Source: Lachnospiraceae bacterium
GTDB taxonomy: Bacteria; Bacillota; Clostridia; Lachnospirales; Lachnospiraceae
Length of the DNA stretch: 34,624 nt
Assembly: GCA_017470735.1 (NCBI GenBank)
Contig: JAFUYB010000039.1
Location: 1-34,624, forward strand
Reading direction: 5' to 3'
The notes under the pieces were generated by a model that ran no database searches, was not told the DNA's origin, and was given only the letters and a program-made list of their open reading frames with translations. The translations under genes were made by a program, and so were the position numbers. Positions 8,343-16,233 of this stretch are shown piece by piece; positions within the stretch are counted from its first letter, which is position 1; every line of letters starts with the position of its first letter.

Positions 8343-9538
8343 GTACGGTTTATCTGCATATCGGCACGGCAAAGACCGGAACGACGGCGATCCAGCGGTT
8401 TCTGCCGATGAACCGGGAGATATTAAACCGCTGGGATTACGATCATCCGCTGATGCCGTTTCACTTTCCGCGGATGGGTGACGGCAGAAACGCGCATTTT
8501 CTGACGCTGTGGAATGACGATTCGAAGTGGGCGAAGCGCTGGGACAAGGGCTTTGCGGTTATTAAGGAAGCGGCAGAGCGTTTCGGCCATATTATCATGT
8601 CGGACGAAGTGCTTTGGGCAGCAGGCGCGCAGGACGGCTTCTGGGAGCGGGTGACGGACGGCTTTTCAAGGACGGGTGTGGAGCTTGTGATCGTCGTCTA
8701 TCTGCGGCGTCAGGACGAGATGGCGGAGTCCCATTGGAACCAGATGGTAAAGGGCAAGCCCAAGCTGTCCCAGGGTTTTTCGGAGTTTGTGACGGCAGGA
8801 GAGTACGAAGCGTCCTTTCCGCTGGAATACGACAAGGGGCTGGATCGGATCGCGTCCTTTGTCGGAAAGGACAATATTATCGTCCGGGCTTACGAGGCAG
8901 GGCAGTTTATAGAGGGCAGTCTGTTCGCGGATTTTCTGGACGCGGTCGGACTTTCGCTGACGGACGAATATGCGTTTCCGGAGCATGTCGTTAATACGCG
9001 GCTGCCGGAGAATGTCGTTGAGATCAAGCGGCTGATCAACACCGTGGACTCCTACAAGGACGCGGAGGTGCCGAATTATTTCCGGGAGGTGATCCGGCAG
9101 GCGTATGGACTTGAGATGCTAAATGAGATCCCGAAGCACAAGGTCGGGCGGTTTTCCGCTGAAGAACGGCGGAGCTTCATGGAGCGTTTTGAGCCGGGGA
9201 ATGCGTATGTGGCGCGGGAATATCTGCACCGCGCGACAGGCAGGCTGTTTGAAGAAGAGCCGAAGCCGCTGCCGAAATACGAGCCCGATGAAAAAGAACT
9301 GATGCGGGACGCCGTGCGGGTGCTTGCGGGGGCAAGCGTCTATGAATACCGGAAATGGCGTGAGCTTGAGGCGCAGGTGCTTAAGCTGAATGAGCAGATG
9401 GATGCGTTGGAACGCCGGGCGGCGGAGCAGTCCTCGCAGATGAAGAAGCTTAAAAAGCAGATGGACGAAATGTTCAACAGCGCGCCGTTTCGCGCGTTGC
9501 GCAAGCTTAAAAAATCAAAGGAAGACGATGCGGATTAG
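8339..9538 (+). CDS. Sulfotransferase-like protein, paralogue 4, with coiled-coil insert
   Basis: 399 residues, ATG overlapping the preceding TGA. HIGTAKTGTTAIQ and YLRRQDEMAES give the PAPS-binding loop and the Arg/Ser pair. Unlike copies 1-3, a charged heptad-like segment of about 30 residues (roughly 345-380) separates the main domain from the conserved tail NSAPFRALRKL. It reads as a coiled coil and could mediate dimerisation or association with sister enzymes. It is followed by a 69-base gap to copy 5. Cytoplasmic; no signal peptide. Confidence 0.75.
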   Translation: MSTVYLHIGTAKTGTTAIQRFLPMNREILNRWDYDHPLMPFHFPRMGDGRNAHFLTLWNDDSKWAKRWDKGFAVIKEAAERFGHIIMSDEVLWAAGAQDGFWERVTDGFSRTGVELVIVVYLRRQDEMAESHWNQMVKGKPKLSQGFSEFVTAGEYEASFPLEYDKGLDRIASFVGKDNIIVRAYEAGQFIEGSLFADFLDAVGLSLTDEYAFPEHVVNTRLPENVVEIKRLINTVDSYKDAEVPNYFREVIRQAYGLEMLNEIPKHKVGRFSAEERRSFMERFEPGNAYVAREYLHRATGRLFEEEPKPLPKYEPDEKELMRDAVRVLAGASVYEYRKWRELEAQVLKLNEQMDALERRAAEQSSQMKKLKKQMDEMFNSAPFRALRKLKKSKEDDAD

Positions 9539-9607
9539 CATATCGTACATAAAGCAGAAAGACAGAAGACTGGCAACCGGGGAAAGCTTGAAAAGATGGG
9601 AGAGGTT

Positions 9608-10831
9608 ATGAGCAAGACAGTTTACCTGCATATTGGCATGCCCAAGACCGGCACGACGGCGCTGCAGATGTTCCTGCCGGAGAATGAAGCGCTTTTAAAT
9701 GAAAAAGGCTTTACCTATCCGATGATGCCGTTCCGTTTTGAGAATATCGGCATCCGGCGCAACGGACATTTTCTGACGGTGTGGGACAACAAAGAAAATA
9801 TGCCCGAGTGGGGGCAGGGATTTTCCGTTGTCAAAGAGGCGCTGCAGAAATTTGACAATGTGATCCTTTCCGATGAGAATATCTGGAGCAGGCAGAGGCT
9901 GGACAATTTCTGGGAAGACGGTATGGCGGAATTTGAAAAAATAGGCGCAAAGGTGCGGGTGATCGCCTATCTGCGCAGCCAGGATGACCAGGTCGAGTCC
10001 AATTGGAACCAGAAGGTCAAGGACAAAAAGACCCGCATGAAAATTACTTTTGAGAAATTCATGGAGGAGGAGCGGTATTGGTACATGCCGTTCCATTACA
10101 ATGAAGTGCTCGACCGGATATCGTCGTATATCGGCAAGGACAATTTGACTGTCCGGGTCTATGAGAAGCAGCAGTTCATCGGCGGCAGCCTGTTTGCGGA
10201 TTTTTTGGACGCGATCGGTCTGGGGCTGACAGAGGATTACAAGCTGCCGGACTATGTGCCGAATGTCCGCCTGCCCAATACGGCAGTCGAGATCAAGCGG
10301 CTGATCAATCTGGCCTACAAAGATGAAGATGTGCCGGACTTTTACCGCGAGATCATTTCGCGGGTTTACGAGATGAAGGCGATCCAGGAAGCGCCAAAGC
10401 GCGACACGAGCATGTTTTCCCCGGTCATGCGTGAGAAATTCATGGCTCAGTTTGCCGAAGGGAATGCATATGTGGCGCGGGAATACCTGCACCGTGCAGA
10501 CGGCGTACTGTTCCGCGGGGAGCTTTCTTCCCTAAAGCAGTGGAAGATGGATGACCATGAAATTTTGATGGATATGATCCGTATTTTCGCGGCGGAGGGC
10601 GTGTATCAGTACAAGCGGCATGAGGATCTGCGGACGAGCGTCCGGCAGCTTCGGGCGTATACGAAAAAGCTTGAAGAGCGGTCGAACAGGCGCCATGAGA
10701 GGATAAAAGAGCAGATCAAGGATCTGCCGACGCTGGCGGCGCAGATCAGGGAGATTTACAACAGTGTGCCGTTTCGTGCTTACCGCAAGCTGCGGGACAA
10801 AAAGGACGGCAAGCCGAAGGACGAATCGTAA
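9608..10831 (+). CDS. Sulfotransferase-like protein, paralogue 5, with coiled-coil insert
   Basis: An in-frame ATG exists at 9596, but the ATG at 9608 has GGGAGAGG upstream and gives MSKTVYLHIG, aligned with the other copies; 407 residues. The PAPS loop is HIGMPKTGTTALQ and the Arg/Ser pair lies in YLRSQDDQVES. It shares IGIRRNGHFLT and SDEN(L/I)WSRQRL with copy 1, suggesting a specific duplication. A charged helical segment rich in Arg, Lys and Glu (about 345-380) precedes the tail NSVPFRAYRKL. It closes the tandem array and lies 60 bases before the pyruvyl transferase-like gene. Confidence 0.75.
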   Translation: MSKTVYLHIGMPKTGTTALQMFLPENEALLNEKGFTYPMMPFRFENIGIRRNGHFLTVWDNKENMPEWGQGFSVVKEALQKFDNVILSDENIWSRQRLDNFWEDGMAEFEKIGAKVRVIAYLRSQDDQVESNWNQKVKDKKTRMKITFEKFMEEERYWYMPFHYNEVLDRISSYIGKDNLTVRVYEKQQFIGGSLFADFLDAIGLGLTEDYKLPDYVPNVRLPNTAVEIKRLINLAYKDEDVPDFYREIISRVYEMKAIQEAPKRDTSMFSPVMREKFMAQFAEGNAYVAREYLHRADGVLFRGELSSLKQWKMDDHEILMDMIRIFAAEGVYQYKRHEDLRTSVRQLRAYTKKLEERSNRRHERIKEQIKDLPTLAAQIREIYNSVPFRAYRKLRDKKDGKPKDES

Positions 10832-10891
10832 AGCCGGCATGAGACGGATTGTGTTACAGCGTGCCGTCGGAATTTAGAGGAGAATGAAATT

Positions 10892-11968
10892 ATGGCAGCA
10901 GGTAAAAACAGGATACTGGTACTGGGCAGGATTCAGGCGACGAATTACGGTGATGTGGTGATCGCCGACTGCTGTGCCCACATCCTGAACCGGATCATTG
11001 ATTCCGAAAATAAAGGGTTTTTCAAATTCAAAAAGATACCGCATGTCAAATTGGCAAATGTCAACAAATTACAGAAAAAGATTGTCAAATCCAATGTGAC
11101 GAATTTTGACAAGATCGTCTTTCCGGGCGGCGGCATCAATTCGATGAAGGTGACGGACGCGCTTCTGGCGAGGCTCGATACGGGCAGGCAGCTTTGGTAT
11201 TATTTCAACGCGATCGGCATTCATCCCGAGCGGCATTATGAAAAGCTGGCGGTCAATATCGAAACGATCTTAAACGACCGCCGCGTGCGGCAGGTGACGA
11301 CGCGCGGGGATCTGTCGATGGCAAAGGAATACATTACCGCGCAAAAGCCTTATCCGATTGAATGGATCGTCGATCCGGCGATCTGGACGAATGAGGTATA
11401 TGGCGTTGAGAAAAAACCGGATTCCGATCTGATCGGCATCGGACCGATCCGTCCGGAGATTTTTAATGAGCAGGATAAGTCGGTGAGCGTGGATGAAGTC
11501 TATTCTATGTATGAAAGGCTGCTTGCCGAAGCGGACAAGCGCGGATACCATTGGAAGCTGTTCTGCAACGGGACGGAGCCCGACTTTGCTTTTGCGAAGG
11601 AACTGCTGCAGCGGTTCGGGTACAATGAGGCGGAGCATCTGGTCAGGAAGCCGGAAAACGCGAGGCAGCTCGTGGAGGATATTGCGGAGTTCAAAGGCGT
11701 GATCGCGGCGCGGTTCCATGCCAACATCATTTCGACATCGCTGTCGATCCCGTCGGTGGCGCTCGTGTGGAATGTCAAGATGCGCGGATTTTCCGAGCTG
11801 ATCGGCTGTCAGGACCGTTACATCGAAGGCATGGACAAGCTGCTGGATGCCGACTTCCTTTTGGACAAGCTGGAGACGGCGATGAAGGAAGGCTACGACG
11901 CGGAAAAGATCCGGCATGAAAAGGACCGTGCGTACCGGACATTAGAAAATATTGTCAAAGATAAGTAG
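10892..11968 (+). CDS. Polysaccharide pyruvyl transferase family protein
   Basis: 358 residues, ATG after AGAGGAGAATGAAATT. The N-terminal pattern NYGDVVIADCC and FPGGGINSMK are typical of the CsaB/polysaccharide pyruvyl transferase fold (GT-B-like). The C-terminal half contains RFHANIISTSLSIPSVAL, which matches the family's conserved R.H....S...PS.... segment. Family members add ketal-linked pyruvate from phosphoenolpyruvate to sugars of surface polymers, giving acidic groups. Some homologues have other roles, so pyruvylation is an inference from family. It lies between the sulfotransferase array and the glycerophosphotransferase, consistent with polymer decoration. Confidence 0.8.
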   Translation: MAAGKNRILVLGRIQATNYGDVVIADCCAHILNRIIDSENKGFFKFKKIPHVKLANVNKLQKKIVKSNVTNFDKIVFPGGGINSMKVTDALLARLDTGRQLWYYFNAIGIHPERHYEKLAVNIETILNDRRVRQVTTRGDLSMAKEYITAQKPYPIEWIVDPAIWTNEVYGVEKKPDSDLIGIGPIRPEIFNEQDKSVSVDEVYSMYERLLAEADKRGYHWKLFCNGTEPDFAFAKELLQRFGYNEAEHLVRKPENARQLVEDIAEFKGVIAARFHANIISTSLSIPSVALVWNVKMRGFSELIGCQDRYIEGMDKLLDADFLLDKLETAMKEGYDAEKIRHEKDRAYRTLENIVKDK

Positions 11969-11987
11969 GAAAGGGGTCTTTATTTTA

Positions 11988-13727
11988 ATGGAGTCCAAGA
12001 TAAATGAAAGCGGCGTATCGGCAAAGGTCTGCGCGATTTCGTGGGAGAGGATCCACCTGCGGATGCAGCTTGCCATTGAGCAGGAAAAAGATGCGGTACC
12101 GCTTGATCAAATGGATGTTTTCGCGGTAGACAAAAATGGTGAAGCAGGAGTCCTGTTTGACACAACGCTTTTGGAGAATGGCAGGCTGGAGCTCTATGTC
12201 AACATTACCAACAACGGCTTGCACAAATGCATACCTGTCGGGACATACCGCATTTTTGTCTGCCATGGGAATGACGTGCTGGCGGAGTGTGAGACGGATG
12301 AGGAGCTGACACAGCGTCTGGCGGATGATTCGCGCGCATTCTTGTACGGCGGACAGACCAAGGAATATACGGTCAATTTTTATGTCGAGGATGACAGTGA
12401 CAGCCTGCCGTTTCGGATGCACTGCATGCATTTGAGCTACGCGAAGATCGGGTTTCCGTATCTGACCAGCTTTTTTGCGACGGAGAAAAGCATCATTACG
12501 GGATTTTTGAAAAATACAAGGCGGCACATCCGCAAGATCTACAATTTCCTGTACAATGTCAAAAAGAACAAGCGGAAAAACCATGTCCTGTTCATGACCG
12601 AGCAGAGCAATACGCTCGGGACGAATCTGGTCTTTCTGGAAAAGAGGATGCGGGAACGCGGATTGGACAAGGACTTCGTGATCCATACATGGGCGCGGAA
12701 GTTTTCGGATGGCGATCATGGGACGATGAGCTGGATCAAGCTGGCCAATCTTCTGGCAAGCAGCGAGTATGTCTTCATTGACGATCATGTGCCGATGTTT
12801 GACTGGCTGCAGCTGAAGGACACAAAGATCATCCAGACCTGGCACGCAGGGGCTGGCTTCAAATCCTCCGGCTATTCGCGCTGGGGGCACATGGGCGGTC
12901 CCGGACCGGTGAGCTGCCACAGGCAGTACGCTTATGGGCTGTGCGGTTCGCGGAAGATCGCGCACTTCTTTTCCGAGGTGTGGGGGATCAATACCGAGCG
13001 CGTGCTGAATACCGGCATGCCGCGGATGGATGAGTTCCAGGATCCGAAGCACCGTGAGATGATGACGGAAAAGCTCTACCAGGAGTTTCCGCTGGCAAAA
13101 GGAAAAAAGGTTATTCTGTTCGCGCCGACTTATCGCGGCAGGAGCAACCGCGATGCGCATTATCCGTATGAGCTGATCGACTGGGAACGGCTGGATGAGG
13201 TCTGCGGTGACGAATATGTGGTGTTCTTCAAGATGCATCCGTGGGTGATCGTGGACATTGACATTCCGGAAAAGTACCGCAGTAAGATGGTCGATGTGAA
13301 AAAGTATCCTAATATAAATGACCTGTTTTACATTACGGATATATTGATCACCGATTATTCATCGAATATTTACGAGTATTCGCTAATGCGGCGGCCAATG
13401 CTGTTCTTCGCGTTCGACGAGATACAGTATTCGTTCTCGCGGGGCTTCCACCGTCCGTACCGTGAGTCGGCGCCGGGCAAGGTCTGCACGACCTTCGGGG
13501 AATTGATGGACGCGATCGAGAAAAAGGATTTCGAGTTTGAAAAGGTAGAGGATTATGTCGAGACGCAGTTCGACCATTTTGACAGCGATGCCTGCGACCG
13601 CGTGATCGACTGGCTGCTGTTGGACAAAATGCCAAAGGACATCAGAGACCGGATCCAGAAAAAAGACAAACGGATGAAGCGGATACGGACGACAGATTTC
13701 AGCGCGTTTGCGGAGGTGAAAGGATGA
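11988..13727 (+). CDS. CDP-glycerol glycerophosphotransferase family (TagB/TagF-like)
   Basis: 579 residues from the ATG at 11988. An upstream TTG at 11952 lies inside the previous gene; AGGAAAGGGG precedes the chosen ATG at a rather long spacing. Residues 1-190 form a beta-rich extension I do not recognise. From about 198 the TagB/TagF GT-B fold begins: FMTEQSN, TWHAGAGFKSSGYS (284-297), APTYRGR and ITDYSSNIYEYSLM. In this family the motifs bind the CDP-polyol and the growing phosphodiester chain. The enzyme should polymerise glycerol- or ribitol-phosphate onto a membrane-anchored acceptor at the inner membrane face. Its TGA overlaps the start of the cytidylyltransferase (ATGA), supporting a shared CDP-polyol pathway. 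Confidence 0.88.
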   Translation: MESKINESGVSAKVCAISWERIHLRMQLAIEQEKDAVPLDQMDVFAVDKNGEAGVLFDTTLLENGRLELYVNITNNGLHKCIPVGTYRIFVCHGNDVLAECETDEELTQRLADDSRAFLYGGQTKEYTVNFYVEDDSDSLPFRMHCMHLSYAKIGFPYLTSFFATEKSIITGFLKNTRRHIRKIYNFLYNVKKNKRKNHVLFMTEQSNTLGTNLVFLEKRMRERGLDKDFVIHTWARKFSDGDHGTMSWIKLANLLASSEYVFIDDHVPMFDWLQLKDTKIIQTWHAGAGFKSSGYSRWGHMGGPGPVSCHRQYAYGLCGSRKIAHFFSEVWGINTERVLNTGMPRMDEFQDPKHREMMTEKLYQEFPLAKGKKVILFAPTYRGRSNRDAHYPYELIDWERLDEVCGDEYVVFFKMHPWVIVDIDIPEKYRSKMVDVKKYPNINDLFYITDILITDYSSNIYEYSLMRRPMLFFAFDEIQYSFSRGFHRPYRESAPGKVCTTFGELMDAIEKKDFEFEKVEDYVETQFDHFDSDACDRVIDWLLLDKMPKDIRDRIQKKDKRMKRIRTTDFSAFAEVKG

Positions 13728-14491
13728 ACATAGCGATTATCTTTGCGGGGGGAAGCGGCGTGCGCATGGGCGCGGGCATTCCCAAACAGTTTTTGGAGAT
13801 CAACGGCAAGCCGATTTTGATCCATACGTTCCAGCTGTTCCAGCACCACCGGGAGATTGACAAGATTTACGCCGCGGTGCAGGAGGATTACATTTCCTAT
13901 GTCAAGGATCTCGCGGACGAATACCGTGTGACAAAGCTTGCGGCTGTCGTGGCAGGCGGCGAGACAGCGCAGGATTCGATCTACAATGCGCTGAAAAAAG
14001 CGGAAAGTGAAAATCCGTCCGATTCGATCGTGCTGATCCACGACGGGGTGCGGCCGTTCATTGCGTACGATGTGATCTCGCGCAACATTGAGTCCGTAAA
14101 AAAATATGGCAACGGCATCACATCGACGCCGTGTTTTGAGACGATCATGGTGTCAAAGGACGGGAATGTGGTCGATTCCGTGCCATACCGCAAGGAGACC
14201 TTTGCGGGGCAGGCACCGCAGAGCTTTTATCTGAATGAGATCATTGACGCGCACGATAAGATCCGCGCCACCGAGACCGGCTATGAAAATATGGTGGATG
14301 CCTGCACGATCATCCGCACGCTCGGCATGGAGGCGCATCTGGTCGAGGGCAACCGCGGCAACATCAAGGTCACGACGCCGGAGGATGTGTATATGCTCCG
14401 CGCCCTGCTACAGTACCAGGAGAATGAGCAGGCGTTCGGACTTGGCATCACGAACCGGATCGGACGGCAGCTGCCGAACGCGGAAGGATGA
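13724..14491 (+). CDS. IspD/TarI-type cytidylyltransferase
   Basis: 255 residues, start overlapping the upstream stop; AAAGG lies just before the ATG. FAGGSGVRMGAGIPKQF (8-24) is the CTP-binding glycine-rich loop with the conserved Lys, and HDGVRPF is the second family signature. NIKVTTPEDVYMLRALL near the C-terminus is typical of IspD and TarI. Context, directly after a CDP-polyol phosphotransferase, argues for TarI-like synthesis of CDP-ribitol or a related CDP-polyol rather than the isoprenoid enzyme IspD. The two cannot be separated with certainty by eye. Confidence 0.85.
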   Translation: MNIAIIFAGGSGVRMGAGIPKQFLEINGKPILIHTFQLFQHHREIDKIYAAVQEDYISYVKDLADEYRVTKLAAVVAGGETAQDSIYNALKKAESENPSDSIVLIHDGVRPFIAYDVISRNIESVKKYGNGITSTPCFETIMVSKDGNVVDSVPYRKETFAGQAPQSFYLNEIIDAHDKIRATETGYENMVDACTIIRTLGMEAHLVEGNRGNIKVTTPEDVYMLRALLQYQENEQAFGLGITNRIGRQLPNAEG

Positions 14492-14606
14492 TAAACTGCC
14501 GGTTTACGGGTGCAAGCTCCGGCGCAAAACGGCCGTTAAAAGGTTTGTGGTAAAAGATGTGCTGTGAAAACAGTGCTTAACGATTTGTGATGAAGAGAGA
14601 TTTACA

Positions 14607-15686
14607 ATGACAGGAGAACAGAAAGCAATACTGGAAAGCCCGGACAACGCCATATTGCAGGAGGATATCGACTGGATTGCGGAGGCGTTTCCTTTTGCGG
14701 GCGATTTTTCGGGGAAGACGGTGCTCGTCACCGGATCGACCGGGCTGATCGGGTCCCAGGTCGTAAAGGCTTTCGCCGCGATCAACCGGAAAAAGGACAC
14801 CGGGATCCGGATTCTTGCGCAGGCGAGAAATGAAGAGAAAGCGCAAAAGGTTTTCGGCACTTTGCTGAAACGGGGCGATGTGGAGCTTGTGACCGGGGAT
14901 GTGCAGGAGCAGCTTCCGGTTGACGGCGGGGTGGATTTTATCGTCCACGGCGCGGCGCCGACCGGCTCCCGTTTTTTTGTGGAAAAGCCGGTGGAGACGA
15001 TCCACGCGATCCTTGGCGGGACAGAAAGCATTCTTGGCTTGGCAAAGGACAAGCAGGTTTCGGCGATGGTATTTTTGTCGTCCCTTGAGGTCTATGGGAC
15101 GCCGCATCCGCAGCAGGAGTGGATGGGCGAGGCGGATTTTGGAAGCCTTGATCCGGCCAAGGTGCGCAGCAGCTACTCAGAAGGCAAGAGAATGGCGGAA
15201 TGCCTTTGCGTGTCCTACGCAAAAGAGTACGGCGTGCCCGTGATACCGGCGCGGCTGTCGCAGACCTTCGGCCCCGGGGTGGATTACGCGGACAACCGGG
15301 TGTTTATGGATTTTGCCCGCTGCGCGCTCGAAGGCAGGGATGTGGTGCTGCATACGGAAGGCAGGACGGTGCGCACATATCTTTATACGAAGGACGCTGT
15401 GATGGCGATTCTCTATTTATTGGCGCGCGGGGAAGCAGGGCAGCCTTATAATGTGACCAACCGAGATACGGCAGTGTCGATCCGCGAAATGGCGGAGCTG
15501 GTCTGCGATACGGTCGGAGAAGGGAAGGTTCAGGTGAAGATCGACATTCCCGAAGACGTGTCGGGATTCGGCTACAATCCCGAGATGGTGATCCGGCTCG
15601 ATCCCTCCCGCCTGGAGGCGCTGGGCTGGCAGGCGACGACGGGGCTTTCGGAGATGTTTGCGAGGATGGTTGCGGCATTCCGGTGA
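14607..15686 (+). CDS. Extended SDR, NAD-dependent epimerase/dehydratase family
   Basis: 359 residues; ATG after AAGAGAGA, a weak ribosome binding site. VTGSTGLIGSQ (41-51) is the Rossmann GxxGxxG; FLSSLEVYG (156-164) and YSEGK (190-194) supply the Ser, Tyr and Lys of the catalytic triad. RLSQTFGPGVDYADNRVFMDF is typical of nucleotide-sugar epimerases and decarboxylases. It probably makes or reduces a sugar or polyol precursor for the same polymer. In H. influenzae Bcs1 a TarI-like domain is joined to an SDR reductase, so a role as the polyol-phosphate reductase partner is conceivable. However, the extended SDR form fits nucleotide-sugar chemistry better. Separated from the cytidylyltransferase by 115 bases. 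Confidence 0.78.
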   Translation: MTGEQKAILESPDNAILQEDIDWIAEAFPFAGDFSGKTVLVTGSTGLIGSQVVKAFAAINRKKDTGIRILAQARNEEKAQKVFGTLLKRGDVELVTGDVQEQLPVDGGVDFIVHGAAPTGSRFFVEKPVETIHAILGGTESILGLAKDKQVSAMVFLSSLEVYGTPHPQQEWMGEADFGSLDPAKVRSSYSEGKRMAECLCVSYAKEYGVPVIPARLSQTFGPGVDYADNRVFMDFARCALEGRDVVLHTEGRTVRTYLYTKDAVMAILYLLARGEAGQPYNVTNRDTAVSIREMAELVCDTVGEGKVQVKIDIPEDVSGFGYNPEMVIRLDPSRLEALGWQATTGLSEMFARMVAAFR

Positions 15687-15703
15687 GGGCAGCCGTCACT
15701 TTT

Positions 15704-15768
15704 ACGGATTGAAGGGACAGGCATCGTTATTGCGGATTGAAAGGACTGCCGCCGGTTTTGCGGATTGA
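15704..15768 (+). repeat. Three direct CGGATTGA repeats at 28-base spacing
   Basis: CGGATTGA recurs at the ends of 15704-15712, 15732-15740 and 15760-15768, each preceded by a T-rich stretch. The period is exactly 28 bases. It lies between the SDR stop and the veg promoter. No hairpin with a T-run is seen, so it may be an operator array or a decayed repeat. Confidence 0.5.
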
Positions 15769-15791
15769 TACGAAAACGCAAAAACTAGACT

Positions 15792-15820
15792 TTGACAAAT
15801 CGGCCATTCCGTGCTACAAT
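15792..15820 (+). promoter_or_regulatory. Sigma-A promoter of veg
   Basis: TTGACA (15792-15797), 17-base spacer, TACAAT (15815-15820): a near-perfect housekeeping promoter, 70 bases before the veg ATG. B. subtilis veg is also known for a very strong vegetative promoter. Confidence 0.9.
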
Positions 15821-15890
15821 ATCTAGCGGTTATATGCCTGTACGATGAAGAGGAGCAGGAGACGGGCATTAGAAGGAGGAAACAAATACA

Positions 15891-16133
15891 ATGGAGCATG
15901 CGGAATTCAACAAGGTACGCACCTCGGTTCAGCAGCAGTGTGGGAGCAAGGTCATGATTCAGCTTGACCGTGGTCGCAACAAGATCGACATTGAGCAGGG
16001 AGTGATCAAGGAAGCGTACCCAAGCGTTTTTACGATCCTGGTGGATGAAAAGGATGAGGACAGGCCGGCGCAGTTGCTGTCGTTCAGCTACACCGACATT
16101 ATCACCAAGGAAATTCGGATGAAGCTGTGTTGA
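15891..16133 (+). CDS. veg: Veg family protein
   Basis: 80 residues, ATG after AGAAGGAGG. The small basic beta-rich protein has the Veg/DUF1021 signature: G.KV.IQLDRGRNKI near residue 18, then GVIKEAYPSVFTI, and SFSYTDIITKEI at the C-terminus. In B. subtilis, Veg is a highly expressed small protein that stimulates biofilm matrix gene expression; its biochemical mode is not settled. Full family length. It is a single-gene unit with its own consensus promoter and terminator. Confidence 0.93.
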   Translation: MEHAEFNKVRTSVQQQCGSKVMIQLDRGRNKIDIEQGVIKEAYPSVFTILVDEKDEDRPAQLLSFSYTDIITKEIRMKLC

Positions 16134-16142
16134 GGAAATGGG

Positions 16143-16169
16143 GGAGCCTTAGCCGAAGGCTCCTTTTTT
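16143..16169 (+). terminator. Rho-independent terminator of veg
   Basis: GGAGCCTT (16143-16150) pairs perfectly with AAGGCTCC (16156-16163) across a five-base loop, followed by TTTTTT. Starts 10 bases after the veg stop codon. Confidence 0.95.
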
Positions 16170-16233
16170 CGCTGAGTAGTTGCTGTATTGGGGAATGGCA
16201 GCGCCAACTTCTGATGCAAGGGAGGCATGATTG

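Noticed and set aside
11985..13238. Open frame of 417 codons on the minus strand opposite the TagF-like gene.
   Set aside because: It lies fully inside a well-supported gene, shows His/Arg/Leu-rich composition typical of antisense frames, and has no ribosome binding site or motifs.
15704..15768. Evenly spaced repeats considered as a minimal CRISPR array.
   Set aside because: The repeat core is only eight to nine bases and there are no cas genes; CRISPR repeats are much longer.
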